DNA from: a virus
Direction: 5' to 3' (one strand)
Virus record (IMG/VR): IMGVR_UViG_3300048927_000297
Span: 1-25,180 of that record
DNA length: 25,180 bases
In this document: positions 1 through 7,570 of the stretch, in pieces
Numbering within the stretch: the first letter of the stretch is position 1
Layout of the letters: every line of letters starts with the position of its first letter
Made by a program: the position numbers and the translations under genes
Notes under the pieces: generated by a model
Database searches by the model: none
What the model was told of the DNA's origin: nothing
What the model saw: only the letters and a program-made list of their open reading frames with translations

Positions 1-2
1 GG

Positions 3-23
3 ATGTTTGAACAATGGCACAAC
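3..23 (-). promoter_or_regulatory. Probable late activator (Ogr-type) site for the next operon to the left
   Basis: On the plus strand TGT at 4-6 is followed by 12 bases and ACA at 19-21, and the block GGCACAACGTGG matches the blocks upstream of O and V almost exactly. P2 late promoters are activated by Ogr at TGT-N12-ACA dyads about 55 bases upstream of the transcript start. In P2 the sheath/tube operon begins just after G, so this site would drive genes outside the window. The site is seen; the protein that binds it is inferred. Confidence 0.5.
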
Positions 24-34
24 GTGGCTGCAGC

Positions 35-91
35 ACAGTCGGATTTGACTGTGTTACCAGGCGCTGGCCAGAACAGTCAGATATGACTGTG
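35..91. repeat. Two near-identical dyads, 38 bp apart
   Basis: A 19-base unit at 35-53 and another at 73-91 match at 17 of 19 positions. Each has the form ACAGTC-N7-GACTGT. They lie between the terminator after G and the late activator site at 3-23. The arrangement looks like a pair of operators, but each unit could also fold as a hairpin. No binding protein is known from the sequence. Confidence 0.6.
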
Positions 92-98
92 CTCGATA

Positions 99-119
99 CA
101 AAAAAGCCCCTTTCGGGGC
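99..119 (-). terminator. Intrinsic terminator after the tail-fibre operon
   Basis: Read on the minus strand, GCCCC, loop GAAA, GGGGC is followed by a run of T. It lies 15 bases past the stop of the fibre assembly gene and closes the V-to-G operon. Confidence 0.85.
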
Positions 120-133
120 ATGAATTACATGAA

Positions 134-589
134 TTAAGCGGGAATTTCAGGCCAGGTAATATCCGGTGCGGCAGACAAATCCAGCCGGTTAAGGGCGACA
201 CGGTATTTTTTCCAGGCGGTCAGGCTTGCCCGTTCCGCTTCCGTGGCATCGTCAATATCGACGGCATCCTGCAAAGGCGTAATGGCGGCGTTTGCTTTTG
301 CCATCAGCGAGGACAAGGCCGTGACGGCTTCGGCCTTGCGTTCTTCAACCGTCGGCGGCGGAATATCCCCCCAGGCGGGCAGACCGTCCGTGCCCGCAAC
401 CCGCATTTTCCCCTCCGGCGGCGGGAGGGTTTGGTATTCACGGTAAACCACATCACTGACCGCAATGCCATCCTCCGGCCAGCTTCCGGCATCGTCGTAC
501 ACGTCCCGCAACTCACGCGGATAAAAACCGTTGGTGAGCGGGCTGTAAACATAAAGACTTGAGGTGACTGCGCTGTAATAGTTGCTCAT
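134..589 (-). CDS. G: Tail fibre assembly protein, gpG-like
   Basis: A 151-residue chaperone-type protein for folding or attaching the tail fibre. The N-terminus (NYYSAVTSSLYVYSPLTNGF) and the middle region with SDVVYREYQT, then LPAWGDIPPPTVEERKAEA, are typical of the phage tail fibre assembly family. The C-terminal part is helical and ends TWPEIPA. It lies 9 bases downstream of the fibre gene H, the usual place for G, and a terminator follows. It is somewhat shorter than P2 gpG (about 175 residues). Such proteins are normally matched to the C-terminus of their own fibre and so change with host range. Confidence 0.9.
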   Translation of the reverse strand: MSNYYSAVTSSLYVYSPLTNGFYPRELRDVYDDAGSWPEDGIAVSDVVYREYQTLPPPEGKMRVAGTDGLPAWGDIPPPTVEERKAEAVTALSSLMAKANAAITPLQDAVDIDDATEAERASLTAWKKYRVALNRLDLSAAPDITWPEIPA

Positions 590-598
590 TATTTTCCC

Positions 599-3094
599 TT
601 ACCAGCCGGTGGCTTCCCAGTAGCTGCCGCCGCTGTCCTGGCCGCAGGTGAAACCGATGTTATTGATAATTTGCGCCGTACCAAAGTTGTCATTGAACGT
701 CCCGCCGCCGCCATTGATGGCGGTCACCTGAACGTTGACGCAAGTGCTCGGGAAGGGAATGGGGAAATTCACCGTTGACCAGCCGCGACTCCCTTTGTTG
801 ACGACGCCCCACTGCTTAATCATTCCCGTGTCACCGCATCGCCACCAGCCGCCGCCGAGGTTGGCGGTGTTGGTATTGACCGGCTGCCGGTTATTGGGGC
901 TGAAAACGCGCTGCCCCATCTCGTTCACGGTGCCGGACGTATTGCTGTCGCCGTTGCCGGACAGGGTCATCTCGCCGGTTTGTACCGTATTGCCCTGGTT
1001 GACGATGCGAAATTTGAACCCGCCCACGCCGCCGCCTTTGTTGTTCACAAAGTTGGATTCGCCCTGGCCGCCGCTTTCGTTCCAGCCTAAATACGTCCCC
1101 TGTCCGTCGCCGGGCTGTGGGATGGTTATCGCCCGGAGATAATTCGCCGTGACGCGACCGTTGACATCACCGCCCGCGCGGGGAAATGCGCCCACATTAT
1201 CCGCATTCAGCCCGATATCCTGGGTGCCATCGAACGCCACACCGGCAATCTTGCGGGCAGTGGCGAGTTTGGTCGCGGCAACGGCGGTGCCATTTGCAGG
1301 AAGTGCGCCCACGTTTGCCGCGCTAAGGTTGATATCCTGCGTGCCATCAAAGGCCACACCGGCAATTTTGCGGGCGGTGGCGAGTTTGGTCGCCGCGACT
1401 GCCGTCCCGCCCGCCGGTAACGCGCCGACGTCTGCCGGTGTCGGTTTGTTCGCCTGGCAGTAAATTTCATTCCAGGCCGTCCAGGGACCATCGACGCCGT
1501 TCCACGCCCCCGACGCGCCCCGCGTAAACTGTCGTCCGTTGTTGTTAAAGGCAATCTGCTGCGTCGCATTCGGTCCCCAGGTCACGAAAATCACGCCGAC
1601 AAACCCGTTCATCGGGTAGCCTTTGTCCGTGGTCGCGGCGGCGGCACCGGGCACGCCGTAATGCCCGAACATGGCCGTACCATGCAGCGCGTTGGGGGAG
1701 TCCGTCGCGGTTAGGTTCGTGCGGATTTTAAAGGCCGTCGCAATTTCATCCGCCAGCGCCTTTTCACTGGCGGCGCTTTGCGTGGCCGTCCACGCGCCCA
1801 CGTCGGCGGCGGTGGGTTTGTTATTCGCGCTGTACGTGGGCACCCACTCTTTCCAGGGACCATCCACGCCGTTCCAGTCAGCGGACAATCCGCGATTCCA
1901 GATATTGCCGGTGAACGTGATGTACATCTGCTGGCACCCGTAGGCGCTCGGCGTGACGTACAGCGTGCCTGCGATGCCTTGCGGATAGTGCAGCGCCGCC
2001 GTGGCGTTGGCATTTTTAGGCTGCGCGTACAGGGCTGCGCTTCCGGCTCCGCTGGCAAAGCCCAGGGTATTGATATCCGTGGTGGTCAGGATGGCCGACG
2101 GCACCGTGACGGAATTCACCGCGCTGGCTTGCACCCAGTCACGCCAGGGTCCGTCCGCGCCATTCCAGGACGCATTCAGCGCCCGCGTCCACACCATGCC
2201 GGTGTTTTGCACGGTGTAACGCTGCAGCACGCCGCCCGTCCAGGACGCGGGGATAACCTCCAGCACGCCCGCCGCCTGTGAACCGGCCGGATAGCCATTG
2301 GCGACCGTGGCATTCGCGCCGGTGCTCTGCACGTAAACCCCGATGTTTGCCAGATTAAACGTGTTGATATTCGCGGTGCCGAGCACGGCGGACGCGACCG
2401 GCAGCGCCCCCACGTCCGACGCCGTCAGGGTTACGTCAGCGCTCAGCGCTTTATTGTTCACCTTGCGGGTGGACGGTACGCGGGTGTTGGCATTGTCGTT
2501 TGCGGTCTTCACCGCTTTCGGCGTCGCCGCCAGCGTCTCGCTGGTACTGCTGACCGAGCTGTTAAGCTGCACAAAACCCTTTGCCGTCAGCGTGCCGTCG
2601 GGGTGGTTGCGGGATTTTTCATGTGCGGCCAGCAGGTCATTCACATATTCTTCGGTCGCCATAATCACCGAGTCGTCGATCAGCAGGCTAATGGCCTCGG
2701 TGTTACTGACGGCAATCACCATACGCAACGTTTGCGTGCGGCCGGAACCTTCCGCCAGCGTCGGCTTGTAGGTGTCCGCCATGTTACACACGGCAATCAG
2801 CGTGCCGTCGTCGGCAAACAGCCCCATTTCACGCATCCAGAAACCGCCGACGCTCGCAGAAATCACCGCCTCGGCAATGACCCAGTTGCCGTGAGTCGGA
2901 TCGAGCTTTAAGGAGTTGAGCGGCGTGCGGTACACCTCTTTAACCAGTTTTGTCTGCGTGGCAACCGGCGTGGTCGCCTTGCCGTTGCCGTCACCGACGG
3001 CAAGCTGCGTAATGTTGATGTCAGTCCCCGCCGCAATGGCGGCCGCAATGCGCGACTGGCCGAGCGTGGTGACAACGGATTTAAATGTGCTCAT
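599..3094 (-). CDS. H: Tail fibre protein, gpH-like
   Basis: An 831-residue receptor-binding fibre, longer than P2 gpH (about 669). Residues 1-160 form the conserved baseplate-attachment part (STFKSVVTTLGQSRIAAAI, then GGFWMREMGLFADDGTLIAV). A linker follows with HPDGTLTAKGFVQLNS. The shaft has three modules resembling pyocin knob domains, marked by WNGADGPWRDW, WNGVDGPWKEW and WNGVDGPWTAW near residues 315, 410 and 535. Two 39-residue repeats follow near 553-631. The C-terminus contains GGGWWRCGDTGMIKQWG and ends GGSYWEATGW, like the gp53-type fibre tips of enterobacterial phages. The mosaic build suggests tip exchange; the receptor cannot be inferred. Confidence 0.92.
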   Translation of the reverse strand: MSTFKSVVTTLGQSRIAAAIAAGTDINITQLAVGDGNGKATTPVATQTKLVKEVYRTPLNSLKLDPTHGNWVIAEAVISASVGGFWMREMGLFADDGTLIAVCNMADTYKPTLAEGSGRTQTLRMVIAVSNTEAISLLIDDSVIMATEEYVNDLLAAHEKSRNHPDGTLTAKGFVQLNSSVSSTSETLAATPKAVKTANDNANTRVPSTRKVNNKALSADVTLTASDVGALPVASAVLGTANINTFNLANIGVYVQSTGANATVANGYPAGSQAAGVLEVIPASWTGGVLQRYTVQNTGMVWTRALNASWNGADGPWRDWVQASAVNSVTVPSAILTTTDINTLGFASGAGSAALYAQPKNANATAALHYPQGIAGTLYVTPSAYGCQQMYITFTGNIWNRGLSADWNGVDGPWKEWVPTYSANNKPTAADVGAWTATQSAASEKALADEIATAFKIRTNLTATDSPNALHGTAMFGHYGVPGAAAATTDKGYPMNGFVGVIFVTWGPNATQQIAFNNNGRQFTRGASGAWNGVDGPWTAWNEIYCQANKPTPADVGALPAGGTAVAATKLATARKIAGVAFDGTQDINLSAANVGALPANGTAVAATKLATARKIAGVAFDGTQDIGLNADNVGAFPRAGGDVNGRVTANYLRAITIPQPGDGQGTYLGWNESGGQGESNFVNNKGGGVGGFKFRIVNQGNTVQTGEMTLSGNGDSNTSGTVNEMGQRVFSPNNRQPVNTNTANLGGGWWRCGDTGMIKQWGVVNKGSRGWSTVNFPIPFPSTCVNVQVTAINGGGGTFNDNFGTAQIINNIGFTCGQDSGGSYWEATGW
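1214..1440 (-). repeat. 117-bp direct repeat inside the tail fibre gene
   Basis: Two near-identical units begin at 1214 and 1331 (both start GATATCCTG on the plus strand). The period is 117 bp, or 39 codons, so the frame is kept. The repeated protein segment begins GTAVAATKLATARKIAGVAF. Further partial units with VGALP extend on both sides. This is a shaft repeat that could expand or contract by recombination. Confidence 0.85.
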
Positions 3095-3103
3095 AACGTC
3101 CTC

Positions 3104-3631
3104 TTATGCAGGGTAAACGGTCAGCAGTTCGCCCAGGCAGTGCGCCGCGCCGGTGTAAACGTCGCCTTTAATATCCTGGGTGATGGTCAGGCCAATCAGA
3201 TGGCGGCTGGCCGGTTTGGCGTCGGCAATCAGCCGCTCCATCTCCAAATACATGTCTTCTGTGATGCCGGTTTCCAGCACGCCGATATCAAGCCGAAACG
3301 TGCCGGGTTCGTCATTCGTTTCCCACCACTCGGTCACGTTAATCAGATAGCCGAGCGGCTCCACCACGCGGCGGATAGCGCCGATGGTTCCCTTATGGCA
3401 GTGAATGAACCAGGCCGACTGAATGACGCGGCGCTTAGTCGCGACAGGCCAGTTTTCATCCCAGCGGTCAACCGACAGCGCCCACGCCAGGTAAGGCAAA
3501 AACTTCGCCGGACAGGTCAGCGGATCCCAGAGCTGCCGCAGCGGCACCGGCACGTTTTCAAGCGCGGCGCAGGCCTCGGCGGCGGCAACCTCAAGAGCCG
3601 AGGAACCGACGGGCAGCAGGCGATCACTCAT
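3104..3631 (-). CDS. I: Baseplate/tail protein, gpI-like
   Basis: A 175-residue protein, the same size as P2 gpI (about 176), which forms part of the baseplate wedge and links to the fibres. Typical gpI features are the opening SDRLLPVGSSALEVAAAEA, the central LWDPLTCPAKFLPYLAWALS, and the segment RRVIQSAWFIHCHKGTIGAI. Its start overlaps the end of J by 8 bases, indicating coupled translation, and H starts 9 bases after its stop. Confidence 0.94.
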   Translation of the reverse strand: MSDRLLPVGSSALEVAAAEACAALENVPVPLRQLWDPLTCPAKFLPYLAWALSVDRWDENWPVATKRRVIQSAWFIHCHKGTIGAIRRVVEPLGYLINVTEWWETNDEPGTFRLDIGVLETGITEDMYLEMERLIADAKPASRHLIGLTITQDIKGDVYTGAAHCLGELLTVYPA

Positions 3632-4532
3632 CGTAGCCGCCCACTTTCAGGGTGTAGGCGGTGCAGAATGACGCCTGCGTTTTATCCAGCTCGATGTCAG
3701 CGGCGGGGCTTTTCAGCTCCACCCGCTGCACGCCTTCAACGTGCAGCGCGGCATAAATGGCGGACAGCCGGATGTCGCGGCCTAACCGGTGCTGCGCGGT
3801 GGTGTAGGCGATAAGCCTGGCTTCGGCGGCTTCGCGGATGGGTTCAGCTTCCGGACCCGGAAACAGATACAGCACGGCGTCAATGGTGTAACTGACCACG
3901 GTGGCAGACTGGACGGTCACGCGGTCAGCCACGGGGCGGACGTTCTCGTCATTGAGCGCGGCCTGAACTTTCGCCAGCAGGTCGGCGGGGGCGGTGCCGT
4001 TGCCGGTCTGTGCCAGCACGGAAATTGTCACGCAGGCGGGCGACGGACTGATCACCGAAATGTCCGCCACCCGCCCGTCAGCCGAGCGCCCGTGATACTC
4101 ATAAGAGCCAACCGGACCGGCGACGCTCAGCCCTTCAAACGCCTGCTGCGCACGGACACGCAAATCCGCATCGCTTTCCATGACTGCCGCCACGGCGGGC
4201 ACGCTGACCGTATCCGCAGGGGTGATGGTCAGGCGCTCCACGCTGAACGTGGCGGCGATATTGTCCAGGTCTGTGCCGGTGGCATAGGCCAGCATCACCG
4301 CCTGCGCCGCCTCGTTTACCCGCTGACGCAGGATCACTTCGCGGTAAGCGTTCTCCTCCAGCAGCTTCACCATCGGCTCAGATTCCAGGGTCAGCGTGCG
4401 GGCGATGGCGGCCTGCTGGTCTTCGGGGTACAAGGAGACCAGCGTGGCTTTGCGCTCCGCCAGGAGGATTTCGTAATCCAGCACCTCCACCACGTCGGGG
4501 GCGGGTAACTGGCTGAGATCAATCGTTGCCAT
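3624..4532 (-). CDS. J: Baseplate assembly protein, gpJ-like
   Basis: A 302-residue protein, matching P2 gpJ in length. gpJ belongs to the Mu gp47/T4 gp6 baseplate wedge family. The N-terminus (TIDLSQLPAPDVVEVLDYE) and the segment YREVILRQRVNEAAQAVMLA are characteristic, as is the central block with VAGPVGSYEYHGRSADGRVA. It lies 3 bases after W and overlaps I by 8 bases. Confidence 0.95.
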   Translation of the reverse strand: MATIDLSQLPAPDVVEVLDYEILLAERKATLVSLYPEDQQAAIARTLTLESEPMVKLLEENAYREVILRQRVNEAAQAVMLAYATGTDLDNIAATFSVERLTITPADTVSVPAVAAVMESDADLRVRAQQAFEGLSVAGPVGSYEYHGRSADGRVADISVISPSPACVTISVLAQTGNGTAPADLLAKVQAALNDENVRPVADRVTVQSATVVSYTIDAVLYLFPGPEAEPIREAAEARLIAYTTAQHRLGRDIRLSAIYAALHVEGVQRVELKSPAADIELDKTQASFCTAYTLKVGGYDE

Positions 4533-4535
4533 AAT

Positions 4536-4886
4536 TCAGCTCACAGGTAGGGTTAAGGAAATGGCGGCGGACGTGTCTTTGCGGGTGCCGGTGAGTTCAA
4601 CCACCGCTTTCCCGTCAAACGTTGTTTCAAAGCTGATGCCAGTCAGGCTGACGCGTGGCTCCCACTTGAGGATCGCGCTGTAGCAGGCCGCCATGATTTG
4701 CAGTCGCAGCGCCGCATTCTGCGGGCGGTCAGTCAGCATCGATAGCAGTGAACCATAATCACGGCGCATGACGCGGGAACCGACGGGCGTGCGCAGAATG
4801 TCGCTGACCGACTGCTGAATGTGCGCCAGGTCTTCGACGCCGCGCCCCGTGTCGCGAGCCAGGCCGATGTATTTCGCGTTAGTCAT
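4536..4886 (-). CDS. W: Baseplate assembly protein, gpW-like (gp25 family)
   Basis: A 116-residue protein of the T4 gp25-like baseplate wedge/sheath-initiator family. P2 gpW is about 115 residues. Diagnostic segments are DLAHIQQSVSDILRTPVGSR, RRDYGSLLSMLTDRP and the lysozyme-like fold tail. I chose the ATG at 4886 (MTNAKYIGLARDTGRG) rather than a longer frame from 4916, because it fits the family length and slightly overlaps the small gene before it. Confidence 0.94.
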   Translation of the reverse strand: MTNAKYIGLARDTGRGVEDLAHIQQSVSDILRTPVGSRVMRRDYGSLLSMLTDRPQNAALRLQIMAACYSAILKWEPRVSLTGISFETTFDGKAVVELTGTRKDTSAAISLTLPVS

Positions 4887-5010
4887 TTTTGAACAATAAA
4901 TAGAGGCCAATACCACCCACCAACCACCAGCCAGGCGTCCCGTTTGCCAGCATCACGCCCGCTGTCGTTGCAGCGAAAACAGACAGAAAAACGCTTAGAT
5001 TCCTACTCAT
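4879..5010 (-). CDS. Small membrane protein between V and W
   Basis: A 43-residue hydrophobic protein (MSRNLSVFLSVFAATTAGVM, then a glycine-rich stretch and LVGGIGLYLLF) with two short membrane segments and the charged end KND. The ATG at 5010 has a good Shine-Dalgarno (AGAGGA, about 5 bases upstream). The stop overlaps the W start by 8 bases, so it is probably translated with W. P2 itself has no gene here. Function unknown; it could be an assembly accessory or a host-interaction peptide. Confidence 0.65.
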   Translation of the reverse strand: MSRNLSVFLSVFAATTAGVMLANGTPGWWLVGGIGLYLLFKND

Positions 5011-5020
5011 ACAATCCTCT

Positions 5021-5665
5021 TTATGTTGTCGGTGTGCCGGTACTGCCGCCGCCCGTCTGGACGCCACTGTGTTTATGGGTATGAACAACCACGCCGTTTG
5101 ACTTGAGGCTGCCGCCTGAGTGGGTGATGTTGCCGGTTAGGGTGCCGCCCTGTTTCACCTCCAGGCTGCCCGTGGTGAGCTTCTTGGTGCAGACCACTTC
5201 CGGCGTGTCTAGCGTGATACGCGTTTTCGCCGTGCAGGTGATATACGGTGCAGTCACAGCGACTTTTTCCGACGCTTTTACCGTGGCGGACTTGATACCG
5301 GTTGCCAGCAGTGCGCCGGTTTTTGGTTCGTACTCGATCACCGCGCCGTCAGGGAAAGTGACGTGTACGGCTTCGGCTGACGCTGACGGCGCGGGGAATT
5401 CATCAGAGAAAACGCCTGGCATCACAAAGGCGGTATCCAGCTCACCGCCCAGGCAGAACAGCAAAACCTGCTCACCGGTAGACGGTGCCCACCAGGAACG
5501 CGAGCGCCCTGCGCGGGAGGTCAGCCAGTGCAGCCAGTCGGTGACGTTGCCGCCGGTGTTCACGCGACAGGTGCCCGCAACTAAATCCACCTCGGCAACG
5601 GTGCCAATGCGGATCAGATTGCGCAGCAGGCGCGGAATATCGTTGTTTGGGATGGATGTATTCAT
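5021..5665 (-). CDS. V: Baseplate spike protein, gpV-like
   Basis: A 214-residue protein (P2 gpV 211) forming the membrane-piercing spike under the tail tube. The N-terminal OB-fold part contains WLHWLTSRAGRSRSWWAPS and GEQVLLFCLGGELDTAFVMP. The middle is beta-helical (VIEYEPKTGALLATGIKSA). The tip carries HTHKHSGVQ followed by a glycine-rich end, the HxH pattern that binds iron at the spike tip in P2. The start aligns with P2 V. There is no strong Shine-Dalgarno, and a terminator-like hairpin lies immediately upstream. Confidence 0.95.
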   Translation of the reverse strand: MNTSIPNNDIPRLLRNLIRIGTVAEVDLVAGTCRVNTGGNVTDWLHWLTSRAGRSRSWWAPSTGEQVLLFCLGGELDTAFVMPGVFSDEFPAPSASAEAVHVTFPDGAVIEYEPKTGALLATGIKSATVKASEKVAVTAPYITCTAKTRITLDTPEVVCTKKLTTGSLEVKQGGTLTGNITHSGGSLKSNGVVVHTHKHSGVQTGGGSTGTPTT

Positions 5666-5668
5666 GGA

Positions 5669-5697
5669 TAAAAGAATGCCGCCCTGTCAGGCGGCAT
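5669..5697 (-). terminator. Terminator-like hairpin just upstream of V
   Basis: The arms ATGCCGCC (5676-5683) and GGCGGCAT (5690-5697) flank a 6-base loop. On the minus strand a short T-rich stretch (TTCTTTTAT) follows. It lies between the late activator dyad at 5712-5732 and the V start codon, and could stop read-through from the accessory genes. Confidence 0.6.
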
Positions 5698-5711
5698 ACA
5701 ATTTGAGGCGG

Positions 5712-5732
5712 GTTGATGGCAGGTGGCACAAC
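5712..5732 (-). promoter_or_regulatory. Late activator (Ogr-type) dyad for V
   Basis: GTTG at 5712-5715 and CAAC at 5729-5732 are separated by 13 bases. The right half lies in GTGGCACAACG, shared with the sites near 3-23 and 13557-13577. Its centre is about 57 bases upstream of the V start codon, so a transcript starting 55 bases from the site would have almost no leader. Confidence 0.6.
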
Positions 5733-6002
5733 GCGGGGATCACTAACTAAGGAGTATTAGCCAAAACTTGAGCTAACACATTTCGTAGGTAGAACATCAT
5801 TAAATCTGACATATTAGTTTGAGTAAAAGCGGATATTCACCATATCCAGCCAGGCTGCATTGAGTAAAAAACTGATTAAAATTATTACCACTGACTAGTC
5901 GAATCCGATTTCAAAGTCAGACTTGTGAAAATATCATGCCTGTTAAACGAATTTCGGGGTATACCCCCTTATAGCAGCTATTAATTTTAAATATCAATAA
6001 AA
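5733..6002. other. AT-rich stretch with no gene
   Basis: No convincing gene. It holds a perfect 12-base palindrome GGGGTATACCCC (5956-5967), a TAAAAGCGGATATT block near 5827, and an AAGTCAGACTT block near 5912 related to motifs in other junctions of this prophage. It marks the left edge of the accessory insertion between V and S. Confidence 0.5.
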
Positions 6003-6197
6003 TCATTTTCTTTGAGAATTAAATATTCCAGTTAAAAACACTTTGAAAGTATTTATAGTTAATTTAATGTAGTTATTGCTAATAACTATATCGTCATTTT
6101 TAAATAGACTTAACCCTTCGGTTGTTTCTATGTAATTTTTAATTTTTTTCGAAATCAGGATGTTTTTAATTAGATAAATGACCATCACTATTAACAA
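6003..6197 (-). CDS. Possible small membrane-anchored protein
   Basis: A 64-residue AT-rich ORF. The N-terminus is hydrophobic (LIVMVIYLIKNILI), giving one likely membrane segment, followed by a lysine- and asparagine-rich tail. The frame opens with TTG at 6197, which has AAGGA 6 bases upstream; an internal ATG at 6185 lacks a well-placed site. No family recognised. It could be a real moron product or a chance frame in AT-rich DNA. Confidence 0.4.
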   Translation of the reverse strand: MLIVMVIYLIKNILISKKIKNYIETTEGLSLFKNDDIVISNNYIKLTINTFKVFLTGIFNSQRK

Positions 6198-6278
6198 GAA
6201 TATTCCTTATTTTGTTTATGAGCAGAATGTTCGGCCACTCTTCACTGTTATCGTTGAATGCTGAATAATAATGGGCAA

Positions 6279-6485
6279 TTACTCTTGTATCTCATGATAT
6301 TCACTGTAAATTTCAGCAGAATAGTATTTCCAGTCTTCATGGTCAATTTTTTCGGTTACTCTCTTCATTGTCTCATCCAAATTATCCTCGTAAAGCTTTA
6401 AAGATTTATCAAGTATTGATGTTGAAATGACTAATTTACCCATGAGATCTAATGATTTTCTCTCTAAATATCTAAATCTTTCCAT
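6279..6485 (-). CDS. Small acidic protein of unknown function
   Basis: A 68-residue ORF starting with ATG preceded by AGGA at 6 bases spacing. The predicted protein is helical and rich in acidic and lysine residues (SILDKSLKLYEDNLDETMKR). No family recognised. It sits in the AT-rich accessory insertion. The good ribosome site makes it the most likely of the three small ORFs here. Confidence 0.5.
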   Translation of the reverse strand: MERFRYLERKSLDLMGKLVISTSILDKSLKLYEDNLDETMKRVTEKIDHEDWKYYSAEIYSEYHEIQE

Positions 6486-6672
6486 ACAGTATCCTATGAT
6501 TAGGTGAAATTTTTATTTTTAATGTTGGGTGTTGTTTTTCAGTAAGCGTTGAGAATTTTAAGCTTCGTTTAAATGTATTAACTACTATTGCGAGGTGATG
6601 ATGATCATCATTGGTTATTAATTTTAAAGAATTAAACGGCCATTTGGAAGATGAAAATTCTGAAAGTCTCAA
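6472..6672 (-). CDS. Doubtful small ORF
   Basis: A 66-residue frame that opens with TTG at 6672, with only a weak AGAAG upstream. It overlaps the next gene by 14 bases, as coupled genes would. The sequence (SSKWPFNSLKLITNDDHHHL) is not recognised. It may simply be the leader of the following gene. Confidence 0.25.
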   Translation of the reverse strand: MRLSEFSSSKWPFNSLKLITNDDHHHLAIVVNTFKRSLKFSTLTEKQHPTLKIKISPNHRILYGKI

Positions 6673-6967
6673 AAGTCTTCTATTGGCACTTAACGACTAC
6701 GAGCAGGAGCAGCTATGAGCGAGGAGTGGACGTTTGCATTAAAGGGAGTTTAATCCGTATAGCGGAAGCGCTCTAAAAGCGATCAGCCCGATGTAAATTG
6801 AGACTAACATATCTCTTTGAAATATTTAAACTTTCCCTTTAATCTCATGTTTATATATAATTTCACTCATTTAATTGAGATAGCCTCACATAGAGTTCAG
6901 TAACGCATGCGCGAGGCATTTTATGCAAAGAACGACCTTCTTTCAGAAGGATCGCAGCTAGGTAGTG
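6673..6967. other. Non-coding stretch within the accessory insertion
   Basis: No gene seen. It contains the block GAGGAGTGGACGTTTGC near 6720, related to motifs elsewhere in the accessory DNA, and the hairpin at 6936-6950 below the end of the 200-residue gene. Confidence 0.5.
6936..6950 (-). terminator. Weak terminator candidate after the 200-residue gene
   Basis: The arms CCTTCT and AGAAGG surround a 3-base loop, followed on the minus strand by TCGTTCTTTG. It lies about 20 bases past the stop at 6968. The T-run is poor. Confidence 0.35.
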
Positions 6968-7570
6968 TTATGAAATGGCTAAGAGGGCATTTAGTTCATG
7001 ACTACTCAGTATCTCGTGAGCCATTTGTCGAATAGCTACAAAATGTGCTTCAGTAATTGGCTGCTGAACTGATTTATCTCCCTTGGTATAAGTGAAGTAA
7101 CCAATTACTCCGTCAGTAGATAGCGCCTCATATTCTTTTGAAAGCTTGGCATCAACATGTGCTCCACCGTCCTGATTTGCTGCTGACAGAACTATTTTTC
7201 TTCGAGATAAGCGGGTTTGCGGACCAAGCACGAACACGATTTGGTCCCACCATTGACTCACTGGGATCAAATTCTCAGTGGAGTTCAAATCGAGCGAAGC
7301 AAAATACTTACTACCACCATTACCTAATTGTATTGTACCAAGGCCAAAATACATGACTGCATCGGGCGGAGCACCCTGAGTGGTACTAAGCAAATTGATC
7401 GTCGTTGCGTTCAAATGTTTTAGAAGAGATGTGGAAGCCTTTGTGTTATGCACCAAAACTCGAATTATTGTCGCCATGCGAATCGCTTCGTCAGTTGCGC
7501 CCCCATCATAGGCTTCGCAGGATCGTGCAAGGAACGTAAGTTGTCTTCTGAGATGGGTTCGAAAATCCAT
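6968..7570 (-). CDS. Accessory protein of unknown function, 200 residues
   Basis: A clear gene: the ATG at 7570 is preceded by AAAGGTG at good spacing, and an upstream in-frame TTG is less likely. The N-terminal third is helical (DFRTHLRRQLTFLARSCEAY, then DEAIRMATIIRVLVHNT and STSLLKHLN). The rest appears to be a mixed beta domain with QWWDQIVFV and GVIGYFTYTKGDKS. It resembles scattered conserved hypothetical proteins, but I recognise no named family or catalytic motif. It lies alone in the insertion between S and V, where P2 relatives carry cargo such as orf30. A defence or conversion role is only an inference from position. Confidence 0.8.
   Translation of the reverse strand: MDFRTHLRRQLTFLARSCEAYDGGATDEAIRMATIIRVLVHNTKASTSLLKHLNATTINLLSTTQGAPPDAVMYFGLGTIQLGNGGSKYFASLDLNSTENLIPVSQWWDQIVFVLGPQTRLSRRKIVLSAANQDGGAHVDAKLSKEYEALSTDGVIGYFTYTKGDKSVQQPITEAHFVAIRQMAHEILSSHELNALLAIS

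Noticed and set aside
735-2771. Several plus-strand frames opposite the tail fibre gene
   Set aside because: Low-complexity shadows of the H coding strand; none resembles a protein family.
3140-4508. Long plus-strand frames opposite I and J (224 and 239 residues)
   Set aside because: They are antisense shadows of well-matched P2 genes in GC-rich DNA, with arginine- and histidine-rich composition and no ribosome site.
5103-5750. 215-residue plus-strand frame opposite V
   Set aside because: Antisense to the clearly conserved V protein.
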